NCBI RefSeq assembly: GCF_051216895.1
Contig: NZ_JBPKAO010000013.1
Location: forward strand, 62,001-126,000
Source: Aquipuribacter sp051216895
GTDB taxonomy: Bacteria > Actinomycetota > Actinomycetes > Actinomycetales > JBBAYJ01
Direction: 5' to 3'
DNA: 64,000 nt
In this document: positions 32,553-41,967 of the stretch, one piece after another
Position numbering within the stretch: the stretch's first letter is position 1
Layout: each line of letters starts with the position of its first letter
Notes under the pieces: model-generated
Database searches by the model: none
What the model saw: only the letters and a program-made list of their open reading frames with translations
What the model was told of the DNA's origin: nothing
Translations under genes and position numbers: made by a program

Positions 32553-33587
32553 ATGGCCGAGCACACCAGCTACGTCGAAGAGTCGTTCCAGCGCGACACC
32601 AAGTACATCGAGGACCGCATCGTCCGTGACCCGAGCGGGGACGGGCAGTGGCCGGTCGAGGCCGGCCGCTACCGGCTGGTGGTCGCGCGGGCCTGCCCGT
32701 GGGCCAACCGCGCGCTGATCGTGCGGCGCCTGCTCGGCCTGGAGGACGCGATCTCGCTCGGCCTGACGGGTCCCGTCCACGACGCGCGGTCGTGGACCTT
32801 CGACCTGGACCCCGGCGAGGTCGACCCGGTCCTGGGCATCCCGCGGCTCAAGGACGCCTACGAGAAGCGGTTCCCCGGCTACCCCAAGGGCATCACCGTC
32901 CCCGCGATCGTGGACGTGCCCAGCGGGGGCGTCGTCACCAACGACTTCCCCCAGATGACGCTCGACCTGTCGACGGAGTGGACCGCGCACCACCGTGACG
33001 GTGCTCCCGACCTGTTCCCCGAGGCGCACCGCGACGAGATCCTCGAGGTCGCCGACTCCTTCTACGAGGACGTCAACAACGGCGTCTACAAGTGCGGCTT
33101 CGCCGGCTCGCAGAAGTCGTACGACCGGGCCTACACGCGCCTGTTCGAGCGGCTCGACCAGCTGTCGGCGCGGCTGGAGAACCAGCGCTACCTGGTGGGC
33201 GACACCATCACCGAGGCGGACGTCCGGCTGTGGACCACGCTGGCCCGCTTCGACGCGGTCTACCACGGCCACTTCAAGACCAACCGGTCCAAGCTGACGG
33301 AGATGCCGGTGCTGTGGGCCTACGCCCGCGACCTGTTCCAGACGCCGGGCTTCGGCGACACCCAGGACTTCGTGCAGATCAAGCAGCACTACTACGCGAC
33401 GCACCTGGACATCAACCCGACCGGGGTCGTCCCGTCGGGTCCGGACGAGACCGTCTGGGCCACCCCGCACCACCGCGAGCAGCTGGGTGGTCGTCCCTTC
33501 GGCGACGGCACGCCGCCCGGGCCGGTGGCGGACGCCGAGGCCGTCCCGGCGGAGCACAACCGCGCCCTGGCGCTGCTGGCGGGCTGA
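32553..33587 (+). CDS. Xi-class GST / glutathionyl-hydroquinone reductase-like protein
   Basis: 344 residues from ATG 32553. The thioredoxin-fold domain has catalytic Cys in RACPWANRALIVRR. The long insertion with SLGLTGPVHDARSWTF and VTNDFPQMTLDLSTEW and the helical C-terminal domain (YLVGDTITEADVRLW) match the EcgC/Gto-like family that strips glutathione from hydroquinones. Actinobacteria generally use mycothiol rather than glutathione, so the true thiol may differ (inference). Placed after the NmrA gene with a 39-bp gap, possibly co-transcribed for quinone/redox detoxification. Confidence 0.87.
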   Translation: MAEHTSYVEESFQRDTKYIEDRIVRDPSGDGQWPVEAGRYRLVVARACPWANRALIVRRLLGLEDAISLGLTGPVHDARSWTFDLDPGEVDPVLGIPRLKDAYEKRFPGYPKGITVPAIVDVPSGGVVTNDFPQMTLDLSTEWTAHHRDGAPDLFPEAHRDEILEVADSFYEDVNNGVYKCGFAGSQKSYDRAYTRLFERLDQLSARLENQRYLVGDTITEADVRLWTTLARFDAVYHGHFKTNRSKLTEMPVLWAYARDLFQTPGFGDTQDFVQIKQHYYATHLDINPTGVVPSGPDETVWATPHHREQLGGRPFGDGTPPGPVADAEAVPAEHNRALALLAG

Positions 33588-33690
33588 CGCGCCGTCGGTC
33601 GGGGCGGCACGCCCGCCGGCCTTCCCACCGGCTTCCCACCGGAGGACGCTGGGAAGCGGCGCGTGCCGCCTCGACGAAGAGGAGACGGTC

Positions 33691-33855
33691 ATGATCGGTG
33701 CTCTGCTCTGCCGGGTCGGTATGCACCGCTGGGAACGCCGGACGTCGCCGGGTACGGCAGGGAACCCCAGGTACCTGGCGTGCGCCCGGTGCAACAAGGA
33801 GCGGTACACGCCTGGTCCTGAGCAGACCAGGGGCATGACGGGCATCGGCGGCTGA
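33691..33855 (+). CDS. Small Cys-containing protein, 54 residues
   Basis: ATG 33691 follows GAGGAGACGGTC, a strong RBS. The product MIGALLCRVGMHRWERR has a Cys/His pair followed by LACARCNKER with CxxC, suggesting a tiny zinc ribbon. Function unknown. Its stop lies within a hairpin shared with the convergent neighbour. Confidence 0.6.
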   Translation: MIGALLCRVGMHRWERRTSPGTAGNPRYLACARCNKERYTPGPEQTRGMTGIGG

Positions 33856-33880
33856 GGCGTCCGTCCCCCGCTCAGCCGCC
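33847..33880. terminator. Bidirectional terminator overlapping two stop codons
   Basis: GGCGGCTGAG (33847-33856) and CTCAGCCGCC (33871-33880) are perfect 10-bp arms around a C-rich loop. The left arm contains the TGA of the 54-aa gene and the right arm the TGA of the convergent 368-aa gene, so one palindrome ends both. Confidence 0.65.
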
Positions 33881-34978
33881 GGCGGTCCCGCAGGGCCGTC
33901 CGACCTGCTGCAGCTCCACCAGCGGCCCGACCGCCACGACCACCGAGTCGATGGCGGGCACCACCTCGAGCCCGACGAGGAGCCGCGTGCGCAGCGTCGA
34001 CGCCCACCCGGACGGACCCGGTTCCTCGACCTGCAGCTGCTGCGTGGTCCGCAGCCGGCCGTCGGTGGTCTCCTGGTACGCCTCGCCCGGGAAGTAGTAG
34101 GGCGGGGTGCGCAACGGGGTCGTGTCCAGCACGTAGTCCTCGGCCACCACCACCCCGTCCAGGACGAACAGCGTGATCCGGTCGCCGCCCCGGGCCTGCT
34201 CCACCGTCTCGCAGCCCTCACCCGTGAGGCCGGCCACCAGCGGGGCCCACCCGGACGTCGAGGCCAGCTGCTCGATGGTGGACCCCGAGCTGCTCAGGTA
34301 GCGGTGCCCGAGGTCGGCGGGACCGATGGCCTCGGTGGCGGACGTGAGCGCGACCTGGGTGCTGGGGAACCGGGACGACTGGAGCAGGTCGGCGTCCAGG
34401 GTGCACGCCTCGCCCACCTCGGTGGCCACCTCCACGAACCGGAGGGTCGGGCCGCCGACGTCCGACACGAGGACGCGGCCGGCGTCGGAGTCGAGACGGC
34501 CCGTGGTGACCCGACGCCCGTCCGCCCCCACGGGGTGGACCGTCAGCTGCTGCGCCGACGTCTGCGGGACGGGCACGCCGAAGGTGAACCCGGCCTCGGT
34601 GGGCACCTGCTCGACGGTGGCCGTCGCGGCCTCCAGCTGCAGCGACACCACCTGGTCGTCGACGGCCCAGCCGGCGAGGGTGGCGTCGGCGAGCTCCTGC
34701 GGGAGCAGCCGCACGCAGCCGCCGACGTCGTAGGTCTGCCAGCCGGCCGCCACCAGGTCGGCCGGGTCGTCGCCCAGCGCGAGCGGCCCGATCCCGTCCG
34801 CCCTGACCGGGACGTCGGCCAGGGTCAGGCCGGCGAGCCGATCCGGCTGCCGCGGGTCCCCGGACGGCCGCGGTCCGGCCACGTCGTCCGGGGAGGCCTG
34901 GCTGCCCGGACGCACGAGCAGGACCGCCAGGACGAGCGCGACCACCGCCCCTGCCGCCACCCACCACGAGCGCCTCAT
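33872..34978 (-). CDS. Membrane-anchored extracytoplasmic hypothetical protein
   Basis: 368 residues. An N-terminal signal-anchor (WWVAAGAVVALVLAVLLV) without a lipobox Cys is followed by an Asp/Pro-rich linker and a beta-rich outer domain. That domain has three scattered cysteines (GGCVRLLPQE, GEACTLDADLL, GEGCETVEQA). A DDPADLVAAGW motif near residue 70 resembles secreted actinobacterial proteins with repeated all-beta units. I do not recognise a function. Transcribed alone, convergent with the 54-aa gene. Confidence 0.65.
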   Translation of the reverse strand: MRRSWWVAAGAVVALVLAVLLVRPGSQASPDDVAGPRPSGDPRQPDRLAGLTLADVPVRADGIGPLALGDDPADLVAAGWQTYDVGGCVRLLPQELADATLAGWAVDDQVVSLQLEAATATVEQVPTEAGFTFGVPVPQTSAQQLTVHPVGADGRRVTTGRLDSDAGRVLVSDVGGPTLRFVEVATEVGEACTLDADLLQSSRFPSTQVALTSATEAIGPADLGHRYLSSSGSTIEQLASTSGWAPLVAGLTGEGCETVEQARGGDRITLFVLDGVVVAEDYVLDTTPLRTPPYYFPGEAYQETTDGRLRTTQQLQVEEPGPSGWASTLRTRLLVGLEVVPAIDSVVVAVGPLVELQQVGRPCGTAGG

Positions 34979-35068
34979 CGAGCCTCCGTCGCCGACCGTC
35001 GAAGGCCTCGCCCGGCCCCGTGCCGGTGGAAGCGTGGCACGCCCTGCGGTTGTCGGAGGGCGCGACCC

Positions 35069-37021
35069 CTACCGCTCGAGCGGCAGTCCGGGCCGGACCG
35101 CCGGGGCCTGAGGCGCCGCGGCCTGAGGTGATGCGGCCTGAGGTGATGCGGCCTGAGGTGACGCGGCCGGGACCGGCGCGGCCCCGGCCGGTACCTCCTG
35201 GACCGACGAGGTCCGGGGCACGATCACAGGGACCGCCACGACGGTGGGCGGATCCGTCCAGGCCGTGACCACCCGACCACGACCGGCCCGCTTCGCGGCG
35301 TACATCGCGGCGTCCGCGTCGCGCAGCAACGAGGCGGCGCTGTCGCCCGGCTGCGACAGGGCCACCCCGGCACTCATCCCCACCGCCAGCAGGTGGCCCA
35401 GGACGAGCATGGGCGGGGTGAAGGCGTCGATGAGCCGGGTGGCGAGCTCGCGGGCCTGGTCGGCGTCCTGGACGTCGGTGCAGCAGGCCACGAACTCGTC
35501 CCCGCCGATGCGGGCGACCGTGTCGCCGGGACGCAGCGCCGCCTGCAGCCGTTCGGCCGCCGTGACCAGGACCACGTCGCCGACCTCGTGGCCGAGGGCG
35601 TCGTTGATGCCCTTGAAGCCGTCCAGGTCGAGGAACACCACGGCGACGCGACCGTGGCCGCGCACCGCGACCGACAGGTCGTGGTCCAGCCGGTCGCGCA
35701 GCAGCAACCGGTTCGGCAGCGCCGTCAACGGGTCGTGCAGCGCCAGGTGCGACAGGTGGGCCTCGGCGTCCTTGCGGGCGGTGATGTCCAGCATCTGCAC
35801 CACGGCGGTGGCCGGACGGCCGTCCGGACCGGCGAGGACCGACGCGTGCACCTGCGCCCAGAGGCTGGTCGCCGACGGCAACCGGTGCAGGACCTCGCCG
35901 TTCCAGGTCCGACGGGAGCCGGTGCCCAGCTCCTGGAGCACCTCCGCGACGACGGGGCGGGAGTCCGGCGCGAGCAGGTGACGCCAGGACAGGGGCTCCG
36001 GCGCCCCCGGGAACAGCCCGCGCATCGCCGGGTTGGCGTCGACGAGCACCAGCGCGGGGTCGTCGAGCTCGACCAGGGCCGTCCCGACCAGCGCCGACTC
36101 GCTCGTGCGGCGCAGCCGGGCCTCGCTGTCGCGCAGCTGCACCGCCACCTCGTCGCGCTCACGCTGCAGCGTCGACAGCATAAGCGCGATGAGGACCGCG
36201 AGCACCGTGAAGACCTGGACCAGGGCGGTCAGCTGGCTGATCGACGACACGTCGGACAGGGCGTTGGACCCCGCCGACGTCGACTCGACGGCGACCACGC
36301 TCACCAGCGCGCTGATCGCCGCAGCCCGGGGGACGCCGAGGCGGGAGCCCGCCCAGACGGGCAGCGTGATGACCAGGAACCCCACCGGGAGCGCGCCGTG
36401 CCAGGTGACCGCGACCACGGAGAAGGCCGTCGTCAGGGCCAGCAGCCCGACGAACTCGCCCGCGCGGTGGCGGGTGACGAGGTTGCGCAGCCGGTGCGGT
36501 GGGCGGACCGCCAGCACCGTGGCCATGACGACGAACGTCGTCCCGGCGTTGCGGGAGACGAACAGGAGGAACGACTCCGCGAGGTCGCCGTCGAGCAGCT
36601 GCCAGGTGAGCAGCGCCGAGACGCTCCCGCTGACCAGGCCGGCCACCGCCGACACCCGCACCAGGCGCAGCACGTCCGCCGGCGAGGTCAGGTGGGCCTC
36701 GCCCGGCCAGAGCCGTCGGGCGGCCCAGTGCGCGGACAGGCCGTGACCCAGGTTGGCCAGACCGAACAGCAGGGCCCCCACCAGCGGCAGCCCGGTCAAC
36801 AGCTGCAGGACGACCGTGAGCACCGTCAGCAGCGCGGCGTCGACGACCAGGCGAGCGCCCCGCAGCCTCATCAGCCACCAGGCTCCCACCCCGGCCGCGG
36901 GCCACACCAGGGCGACCTCGGACCCTTCGGGGCGGCTCTCGCGGCCCACGATCACGGCGACCGAGAACAGCAGCACGAACACGACGCTGCGGGCCCAGCT
37001 CGGTGCACCACCGCTCGCCAC
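35069..37021 (-). CDS. MASE1-PAS-GGDEF diguanylate cyclase
   Basis: 650 residues. Eight or so hydrophobic helices to about residue 290 form a MASE1-like sensor, including LVWPAAGVGAWWLMRLRG. A PAS domain follows (TALVELDDPALVLVDANPAM), then the linker LSHLALHDPLTALPNR and the GGDEF domain with intact active site IGGDEFV. An RPGD sequence five residues before GGDEF is the product-inhibition I-site (RxxD). It should make cyclic di-GMP from GTP under feedback control. There is no EAL domain in the chain, but EAL-like genes lie at 38729 and 45020. The C-terminal tail of Ala-Ser-Pro-Gln repeats comes from a 15-bp tandem repeat. Confidence 0.9.
   Translation of the reverse strand: MASGGAPSWARSVVFVLLFSVAVIVGRESRPEGSEVALVWPAAGVGAWWLMRLRGARLVVDAALLTVLTVVLQLLTGLPLVGALLFGLANLGHGLSAHWAARRLWPGEAHLTSPADVLRLVRVSAVAGLVSGSVSALLTWQLLDGDLAESFLLFVSRNAGTTFVVMATVLAVRPPHRLRNLVTRHRAGEFVGLLALTTAFSVVAVTWHGALPVGFLVITLPVWAGSRLGVPRAAAISALVSVVAVESTSAGSNALSDVSSISQLTALVQVFTVLAVLIALMLSTLQRERDEVAVQLRDSEARLRRTSESALVGTALVELDDPALVLVDANPAMRGLFPGAPEPLSWRHLLAPDSRPVVAEVLQELGTGSRRTWNGEVLHRLPSATSLWAQVHASVLAGPDGRPATAVVQMLDITARKDAEAHLSHLALHDPLTALPNRLLLRDRLDHDLSVAVRGHGRVAVVFLDLDGFKGINDALGHEVGDVVLVTAAERLQAALRPGDTVARIGGDEFVACCTDVQDADQARELATRLIDAFTPPMLVLGHLLAVGMSAGVALSQPGDSAASLLRDADAAMYAAKRAGRGRVVTAWTDPPTVVAVPVIVPRTSSVQEVPAGAAPVPAASPQAASPQAASPQAAAPQAPAVRPGLPLER
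35106..35165. repeat. 15-bp tandem repeat inside GGDEF gene tail
   Basis: Four units of about GCCTGAGGTGATGCG, the outer two slightly diverged, encode the AASPQ-type repeats in the last residues of the diguanylate cyclase. Copy number is likely variable between strains. Confidence 0.85.
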
Positions 37022-37043
37022 CGCGCCTCCTCCGGCTGCCCCG

Positions 37044-37059
37044 CAGGTCGGACGACCTG
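37044..37059. promoter_or_regulatory. Perfect palindrome between GGDEF gene and dcd
   Basis: CAGGTCG-GA-CGACCTG, 16 bp, in the 128-bp gap between divergent genes. It could be an operator; no ligand is suggested. Confidence 0.3.
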
Positions 37060-37149
37060 TGGTAGGAGGTATCGACAGGTGGTGGTCGCTACCTGAGGCC
37101 CCGCTGCCCGGCGATGACGCGCGTTCGCGGCGCGCGATACGGTCGGCCC

Positions 37150-37728
37150 GTGCTGCTGTCCGACCACGACGTGTCCGCCGCCGTCGACGCCGGTGAGATC
37201 GCCCTCGAGCCGTACGAGCCGGAGATGATCCAGCCCAGCAGCGTCGACGTGCGCATCGACAAGTGGTTCCGGCTGTTCGACAACCACCGCTACGGGCTCA
37301 TCGACCCGGCGGTGGAGCAGCCCGACCTGACGCGTCTCGTCGAGGTGCCGTCCGGTGAGCCGTTCATCCTCCACCCGGGGGAGTTCGTGCTCGGCAGCAC
37401 CTACGAGAAGGTCACGCTCGGGGCCTCGCTGGCGGCGCGCCTGGAGGGCAAGTCGAGCCTCGGGCGGCTCGGGCTGCTGACCCACTCCACCGCCGGGTTC
37501 ATCGACCCGGGGTTCTCCGGCCACGTCACCCTCGAGCTGTCCAACATGGCGACCCTGCCGATCGCGCTCTGGCCGGGGATGAAGATCGGCCAGCTCTGCT
37601 TCTTCCAGCTGTCCAGCCCGGCCGCGCACCCCTACGGCTCGGGCGATGGTCGCAACAACCGGTACCAGGGCCAGCGCGGGCCGACGGCCAGCCGGTCGTG
37701 GCAGAGCTTCCACCGGACCGAGGTCTGA
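37150..37728 (+). CDS. dcd: dCTP deaminase (probably bifunctional dCTP deaminase/dUTPase)
   Basis: 192 residues from GTG 37150. Family motifs are intact: IQPSSVDVRIDKWFRLF, EGKSSLGRLGLLTHSTAG with the nucleotide-binding Ser/Arg, and FIDPGFSGHVTLEL where the deaminase Glu follows. The C-terminal loop NNRYQGQRGPTASR closes over the nucleotide. Length and sequence resemble the mycobacterial enzyme, which turns dCTP directly into dUMP for thymidylate synthesis. The next gene starts 6 bp later. Confidence 0.95.
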   Translation: MLLSDHDVSAAVDAGEIALEPYEPEMIQPSSVDVRIDKWFRLFDNHRYGLIDPAVEQPDLTRLVEVPSGEPFILHPGEFVLGSTYEKVTLGASLAARLEGKSSLGRLGLLTHSTAGFIDPGFSGHVTLELSNMATLPIALWPGMKIGQLCFFQLSSPAAHPYGSGDGRNNRYQGQRGPTASRSWQSFHRTEV

Positions 37729-37733
37729 GGCGC

Positions 37734-38633
37734 GTGGCCGGGCTGCGGCGCCGCGCCGCCTCCGACCCCCACGCCGTCCTGCGCAGCCGGCACCTGCTGC
37801 TGGTCCCGACGGTCGTCCCGGTCGAGCAGGTCGACTCGCTGGTGCGCTGCTGGTACCCCGCCAGCGACCTCGCCGGGACCGGCACGGCCGACCTCGCGGG
37901 ACGGGCGGGGCTGAACGGTCCGCACGAGATCGACATGGAGGCGGCGGTGTCCGCCGACGTCCCCACGCCCTGGTCGGTGGCCTACGACCTCGAGGTCACG
38001 AGCTCGCCGCGTGAGCCGGGCCGACCGGTCCGTCGTCCCGACGGGCTGCACCGCAGCTTCCCCGACGGGCTGCCCACCGGGGACGAGATGGCGGGTCTGG
38101 ACCTGCTGCTCGCCCTGGCGCGCCGGCTCGGTGGCGGGGTCCGCCCCGTCGGCTCAGAGGAGGTGCTGGTCCCCGAGGCGGCCAGCGCCCTGGAGACCAG
38201 GGTCATCTCGCCCACGTGGATCCGGGTCGCCGACGTGGCCGCGGTCTGCGCCCAGGAGGGCGACGGGGTCGAGGCCGCCGTGGAGGGGGACGCCTCGCCG
38301 GAGGCGCTCGCCCGCCCTGATGGCACCCCCTTCGTCGTGCACCTCCCGATCGGCCCCGCGGGCGCGGTCGTCGTCGAGGCCGTGGTGGCGGAGCGGCCCG
38401 AGCCGGCGGTCGCCGGGGAGACGTTCGGCGCCGGGCCGATGGCGCTGTACGACGTCCGCTGGCAGGCCCCGGACGAGGGGTGGCGCCTGACCGAGCACCT
38501 GGAGGGCATGGCGCTGGCCTGCCGCGAGCGGGCGCGGGCCCCGATGGCCTCGATCACCCGTGCGCTGGCCGAGCTGGGCGGCGGCGCAGTGGTGGACGCC
38601 GACGGCTTCCTGGTCGACCGCTACCAGGTGTGA
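37734..38633 (+). CDS. Hypothetical 299-residue protein downstream of dcd
   Basis: GTG 37734 lies 6 bp after the dcd stop. The sequence is acidic and soluble, with VLRSRHLLLVPTVVPVEQVD near the start, an ALYDVRWQAPDEGW segment near 240 and a helical end. No motif I can assign. Position suggests co-transcription with dcd, but no nucleotide-metabolism signature is seen. Confidence 0.65.
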   Translation: MAGLRRRAASDPHAVLRSRHLLLVPTVVPVEQVDSLVRCWYPASDLAGTGTADLAGRAGLNGPHEIDMEAAVSADVPTPWSVAYDLEVTSSPREPGRPVRRPDGLHRSFPDGLPTGDEMAGLDLLLALARRLGGGVRPVGSEEVLVPEAASALETRVISPTWIRVADVAAVCAQEGDGVEAAVEGDASPEALARPDGTPFVVHLPIGPAGAVVVEAVVAERPEPAVAGETFGAGPMALYDVRWQAPDEGWRLTEHLEGMALACRERARAPMASITRALAELGGGAVVDADGFLVDRYQV

Positions 38634-38728
38634 TCATCGTCTGACCTGCGGTGATGCCACGCCGCGACCCCCTCGAACGGGCTAGTCGCAGGTCCCCCGG
38701 CGATGCCGCCTGACCCCATACTGTCGCC

Positions 38729-39334
38729 ATGCTGACCGACCCGGACCAGGTGCCGACGATGGCCGTCCAGGCGATCGTCAACGCCACCGGGCGCGAGGTC
38801 GGGGTCGAGCTGCTGTTCCGCCACCCGCCGGCGACCTCGGCCCCGGAGATGAGCTCGGAGGCGGACCACGAGTTCGCGACCACCACCGTCGTCGACCTGC
38901 TGCACCAGATGGACGACGACGCCACGGGGCTGCTGTTCGTCAACGCGCCCCGTGCGTTCCTCGTCGGCGAGCAGCCGCTGCCGGCGGCCAACGGCCGGAT
39001 CGTCGTCGAGGTCCTCGAGGGGGTCGCCGCCGACCCGCAGGTGGTCGAGGGCGTGCGCGAGCTGCTGTCGCGCGGTTACCAGATCGCCGTGGACGACTGG
39101 GAGGGCGGAGAGGACCGGGCCGCCCTGATGGCCTACGCCGACTTCGTCAAGGTGGACCTCGAGGCCGTCACCGCCGCCCGCCTGCCGGACGTCATCGCCC
39201 AGGCGCGAGCCCTGCGCCCCGGCATCACCGTCGTGGTCGAGCGGATCGAGACCGTCGACGACCTGCAGGTGGCCGTCGAGGCCGGTGCCGACCTGTTCCA
39301 GGGGTTCCTGCTCGCCACCCCCGACCTGGTCTGA
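38729..39334 (+). CDS. Stand-alone EAL-like domain protein
   Basis: 201 residues. It retains an EAL-like set: VELLFR (ExLxR), Asn in LLFVNAP, VVEVLE, VDDWEG (DDFG-like), Lys in FVKVDL, VVERIE and FQGFLL. The DDFGTG loop is shortened, so phosphodiesterase activity is uncertain. It is a paralogue of the N-terminal part of the 406-aa EAL-HDOD protein at 45020-46240 (shared SEADHE, PRAFLVGE/TRAFLVGD, ERIET blocks) but lacks the HDOD half. Could bind or degrade c-di-GMP made by the GGDEF protein nearby (inference). Confidence 0.75.
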   Translation: MLTDPDQVPTMAVQAIVNATGREVGVELLFRHPPATSAPEMSSEADHEFATTTVVDLLHQMDDDATGLLFVNAPRAFLVGEQPLPAANGRIVVEVLEGVAADPQVVEGVRELLSRGYQIAVDDWEGGEDRAALMAYADFVKVDLEAVTAARLPDVIAQARALRPGITVVVERIETVDDLQVAVEAGADLFQGFLLATPDLV

Positions 39335-39356
39335 GCGGGCCGGGTCCGCGCGGGCC

Positions 39357-41654
39357 TCAGGCCTGACCGGCCGCCTGGGGGGCCCGGGTCCGGCCGCGGT
39401 TCACGGCCTCCAGCAGCAGCTGCGCGACGTCGAGCACCTCGGTCGCCTCCGGCGCCTTCTGCTCGCTCTGCAGGCTGGTCAACCCGTCGGACAGCATGAC
39501 GCGGCAGAACGGGCAGCCGACGGCGATGGCGGCGGCCCCGGTGGCCACGGCCTCCTCGGTCCGGTTCATGTTGATCCGGGTGCCGAGCTTCTCCTCCATC
39601 CACATCCGCGCGCCGCCCGCACCGCAGCAGAAGCTGGTCTCGCTGTTGCGGGGCATCTCGGTGAGGGTCGTCCCGCTGGCCTCGATGAGCTCACGCGGCG
39701 GGGCGTAGACCCCGTTGTGACGGCCCAGGTAGCAGGGGTCGTGGTAGGTGACGTCGCGTCGCTCGGCCGTCGGGGCCGACACCGGCGTCAGCCGCTTCTC
39801 GCGGACCAGGCGGTTGAGCAGCTGGGTGTGGTGCACGACGTCCAGGTCGGTGCCGAGCTGCGGGTACTCGTTGCCCAGGGTGTTGAAGCAGTGGGGGCAG
39901 GTGACGACCACCTTGGTGCGGCCGCCGCCGGCGGTGGTCCCCACCTCGGACAGCGTCTCGACGTTCTGCGCCGCGAGCATCTGGAACAGGAACTCGTTGC
40001 CCGCGCGTCGGGCCGGGTCGCCCGTGCAGGCCTCTCCCGGACCGAGCACCGCGAAGCTCACGCCGGCGTGGTGCAGCAGCTCGGCGACGGCGCGGGTCGT
40101 CTTCTTGGCCCGGTCCTCGAACGCGCCGGCGCAGCCCACCCAGAACAGGTAGTCCACGCCCGACAGGTCCGCCGGGTCGTCCGCCCCGCCGCCCCCGACC
40201 ACGGGCACCGGGAACGGCAGGTCCTTGGCCCAGTCCATCCGGGCCTTGGCCGCGACGCCCCACGGGTTCTGCCGCTTCTCGAGGTTGCCGAACAGGCCGT
40301 TGAGCTCGCTCGGGAACGCGGACTCCAGCAGCACCTGGTGCCGGCGCATGTCGACGATGGTGTCGACGTGCTCGATGTCGACCGGGCACTGCTCGACGCA
40401 GGCGCCGCAGGTCGTGCACGACCACAGCACGTCCTCGGTCAGGGCGGCGCTGGACAGGAAGGCGTTGGACAGGACGTCCGCGTGGACCTCGGCCGCGGAC
40501 GGCCCACCCCGACGCTGGGCCCCGCCGGGGCCGACGTAGTCCCCGCCACCGGCGACCTCACCCACCAGGGGTCGCTGCGGGGCGGCCTCACCGGCCAGCA
40601 GGTACGGCGCGTCGTCGTAGGCCCGGGTGCGCAGCGCCGTGATGAGCAGCTTGGGGCTCAGCGGCTTCTCGGTCTGCCACGCGGGGCACTGGTCCTGGCA
40701 GCGGCCGCACTCGGTGCACGTCGTCAGGTCGAGCAGGTTCTTCCAGGTCAGGTCCTGCGCCTTGCCCACGCCCAGGGCGGCGTCCTCGTCCAGCTCGTCG
40801 GCGTTCTCCAGGTCGACCGGGGTGCCGTCGACCATGATCGGCTGCAGCGCGCCCAGGCTGGTCCGGCCGTCGGCGTGGCGCTGGAGGAACACGTTGAACG
40901 GGGCCGTGAACCGGTGCCAGGCGACGCCCATGGTCGGGGTGAGCCCGATGACCACGAACCACGCCATCGACACCACGATCTTGACGGTGGCGACCACCAC
41001 GATCGCCGCACCGAGCGTGCCGAGCGACAGCCCCGTCAGGCCCTCGCCGAGCCACGCCGTCAACGGGTAGTGCAGCGTCGTGGCGGTGCTCGCGCCGACC
41101 GCGGCCTCGTAGGCGTACTCCAGCGCCCGCAGGGCCAGCACGCAGACGGCGATGCCGACGATGGTGGCCTCGACGTAGTACGCCTGCCACGTGGTCGAGC
41201 GGTAGAAGCGGCTCCACCGCCCGGACGAGCGGGGCCCCTGGACCTGCCGGACCACGACCAGGGTGAGGATCCCGAGCAGGGTGAGCCAGGCGATGGTCTC
41301 GACGGCCCACTCGTAGGGCGGGAAGTGCCCGATCACCGGCAGCACGAAGCCGGGGTCGCCGACCTGGCCGTAGGCGGTGACCAGGGTGCCGATCAGGGCG
41401 ACGAAGCCCACCATCACGAACCAGTGGGCCGCCCCGACCACAGGACGGCGCAGCATCCGGGTGTGACCGACGATCTCGCGGACCGAGGTGACCAGCCGGG
41501 TGCCCAGGTGGTCCGTACGGGAGCGGTCGGCCTGACCGGTGCCCAGCACGGCCACCATCCGCCCGATGGTCGCCGCGAACAGCGCGACCCCCGTGACGCT
41601 CACCGCGACGACCACGACCAGCGCGACCGTCTGCAACACCTGTGACTGCTCCAC
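39357..41654 (-). CDS. Heterodisulfide reductase-related Fe-S membrane oxidoreductase
   Basis: 765 residues. About six N-terminal membrane helices resemble the NarI/HdrE cytochrome b part. Two [4Fe-4S] ferredoxin motifs follow: CTECGRCQDQCPAW and CTTCGACVEQCPV. The C-terminal half has two CCG-type cysteine regions (CPHCFNTLGNEY, HDPCYLGRHNG, CCGAGGARMWME), as in HdrD and GlpC. The single-chain fusion is common in actinobacteria. It probably passes electrons between a cytosolic donor and the quinone pool. Partner genes (for example etfAB) are not in the window. Confidence 0.88.
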   Translation of the reverse strand: MEQSQVLQTVALVVVVAVSVTGVALFAATIGRMVAVLGTGQADRSRTDHLGTRLVTSVREIVGHTRMLRRPVVGAAHWFVMVGFVALIGTLVTAYGQVGDPGFVLPVIGHFPPYEWAVETIAWLTLLGILTLVVVRQVQGPRSSGRWSRFYRSTTWQAYYVEATIVGIAVCVLALRALEYAYEAAVGASTATTLHYPLTAWLGEGLTGLSLGTLGAAIVVVATVKIVVSMAWFVVIGLTPTMGVAWHRFTAPFNVFLQRHADGRTSLGALQPIMVDGTPVDLENADELDEDAALGVGKAQDLTWKNLLDLTTCTECGRCQDQCPAWQTEKPLSPKLLITALRTRAYDDAPYLLAGEAAPQRPLVGEVAGGGDYVGPGGAQRRGGPSAAEVHADVLSNAFLSSAALTEDVLWSCTTCGACVEQCPVDIEHVDTIVDMRRHQVLLESAFPSELNGLFGNLEKRQNPWGVAAKARMDWAKDLPFPVPVVGGGGADDPADLSGVDYLFWVGCAGAFEDRAKKTTRAVAELLHHAGVSFAVLGPGEACTGDPARRAGNEFLFQMLAAQNVETLSEVGTTAGGGRTKVVVTCPHCFNTLGNEYPQLGTDLDVVHHTQLLNRLVREKRLTPVSAPTAERRDVTYHDPCYLGRHNGVYAPPRELIEASGTTLTEMPRNSETSFCCGAGGARMWMEEKLGTRINMNRTEEAVATGAAAIAVGCPFCRVMLSDGLTSLQSEQKAPEATEVLDVAQLLLEAVNRGRTRAPQAAGQA

Positions 41655-41765
41655 GTCGAGCTCTCTCCCTCTGCCGGCCTCTGCCGCCCGATGTTACCCG
41701 TCGGTAACCGCGTCGGTGCGGGTACCGCGGCGGACCCTCGTCACCCGCTGGTCACCAGGCGGTCG

Positions 41766-41912
41766 TCACAGCAGCGAGAGGAGCCAGCTCAGGGCGACGA
41801 AGAGGAACGGCGCTGCCACGGCGAGCATGCCCACGATGATCAGCACGGCGACCAGCTTGGCCCCCGGCGAGACCTGCCCGTCCGCGGTCCGACCCCGGAG
41901 GAACCTCAGCAC
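41766..41912 (-). CDS. Very small single-pass membrane protein (48 aa)
   Basis: GTG 41912 follows CCAGGAGGTGGCCCC, a strong RBS. The translation starts VLRFLRGRTADGQVSPGAKL and continues with one hydrophobic helix (AVLIIVGMLAVAAPFLF) and a Leu-rich tail. A 21-codon frame (MTPRSSTTDEVRVEVQEVAP) starting in the stop of the DUF4235 gene ends across this GTG. The two may once have been one gene, or the short frame may couple translation. Confidence 0.5.
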   Translation of the reverse strand: MLRFLRGRTADGQVSPGAKLVAVLIIVGMLAVAAPFLFVALSWLLSLL

Positions 41913-41967
41913 GGGGCCACCTCCTGGACCTCGACCCGGACCTCGTCCGTCGTGCTGCTGCGGGGGG

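Noticed and set aside
35106..35165. Possible CRISPR-like array
   Set aside because: Repeats are contiguous 15-bp units in a coding tail without spacers.
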